Part shown: one piece after another, positions 12,140 through 12,154 of the stretch
Layout of the letters: every line of letters begins with the position of its first letter
Position numbering within the stretch: position 1 is the first letter of the stretch
Source of the DNA: Patescibacteria group bacterium
GTDB lineage: Bacteria > Patescibacteriota > Minisyncoccia > Minisyncoccales > PEYH01
NCBI GenBank assembly: GCA_018901715.1
Contig: JAHIEL010000029.1
Location: 1-12,154, forward strand
Direction: 5' to 3'
Length of the DNA stretch: 12,154 bases
Translations under genes and position numbers: made by a program
Notes under the pieces: model-generated
Databases searched by the model: none
The model's input: only the letters and a program-made list of their open reading frames with translations
What the model was told of the DNA's origin: nothing

Positions 12140-12154
12140 ACGAGGACGGGCCTC
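12140..12154. repeat. Palindrome family 2, copy 3, cut by window end
   Basis: ACGAGGACGGGCCTC contains GAGG and CCTC arms around ACGGG. Only the left part can be seen, since the window ends at the right arm. It lies 5 nt beyond the second DnaA box, so the two DnaA boxes are each bordered by a family 2 palindrome. Confidence 0.55.

Overview
The window looks like a piece of a low-GC, streamlined bacterial genome, most likely a Patescibacteria (candidate phyla radiation, Parcubacteria-like) member. This is inferred from AT-rich coding DNA, tightly packed same-strand genes whose starts mostly lack a Shine-Dalgarno sequence, a membrane-anchored Pro/Ser/Thr-linker protein of the kind common in that group, and dense palindromic intergenic repeats. 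No taxonomic marker gene is present, so the assignment is tentative. All recognised genes are on the + strand.

Region 1 (1-4687) is a five-gene operon with gaps of 1-13 nt: a 5'-truncated GH3 (NagZ-like) glycosidase, an MGDG-synthase/MurG-like GT-B glycosyltransferase, an EamA/DMT ten-helix transporter, a membrane-anchored clan-A glycoside hydrolase and a GT2 glycosyltransferase. Together they suggest envelope glycolipid or glycan assembly and remodelling.

Region 2 (4688-5360) is intergenic by the usual criteria but highly structured. Two copies of a roughly 74-bp repeat (palindrome plus intrinsic terminator, only three differences over 4710-4783 versus 5261-5334) bracket a GC-richer island. 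The island has a near-consensus promoter, a 12-bp palindrome at the predicted transcription start, a small ORF with Shine-Dalgarno-like sequences, a 12-bp perfect hairpin and its own terminator.

Region 3 (5325-7828) holds a promoter abutting the dgkA start (a probable leaderless mRNA), dgkA, an HtrA-type membrane-anchored protease 4 nt downstream, and a membrane-anchored protein of unknown function. Region 4 (7829-8092) is a hairpin-rich spacer ending in a promoter with an inverted repeat filling its spacer. It drives a ClpB-type disaggregase (8093-10768) that, unusually, also carries a ClpC-like LGF loop. dgkA/htrA and clpB are envelope-lipid and protein-quality-control functions.

Region 5 (10769-12154) carries two more small-gene cassettes of non-native appearance: a secreted 128-aa protein and a two-helix 110-aa membrane protein. 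Both have strong Shine-Dalgarno sequences and their own terminators. The window ends in a segment with two perfect, oppositely oriented DnaA boxes, an AT-rich stretch and several palindromes, a possible replication origin. The main unexplained theme is the contrast between SD-less native genes and SD-bearing small-gene cassettes set among palindromic repeats.
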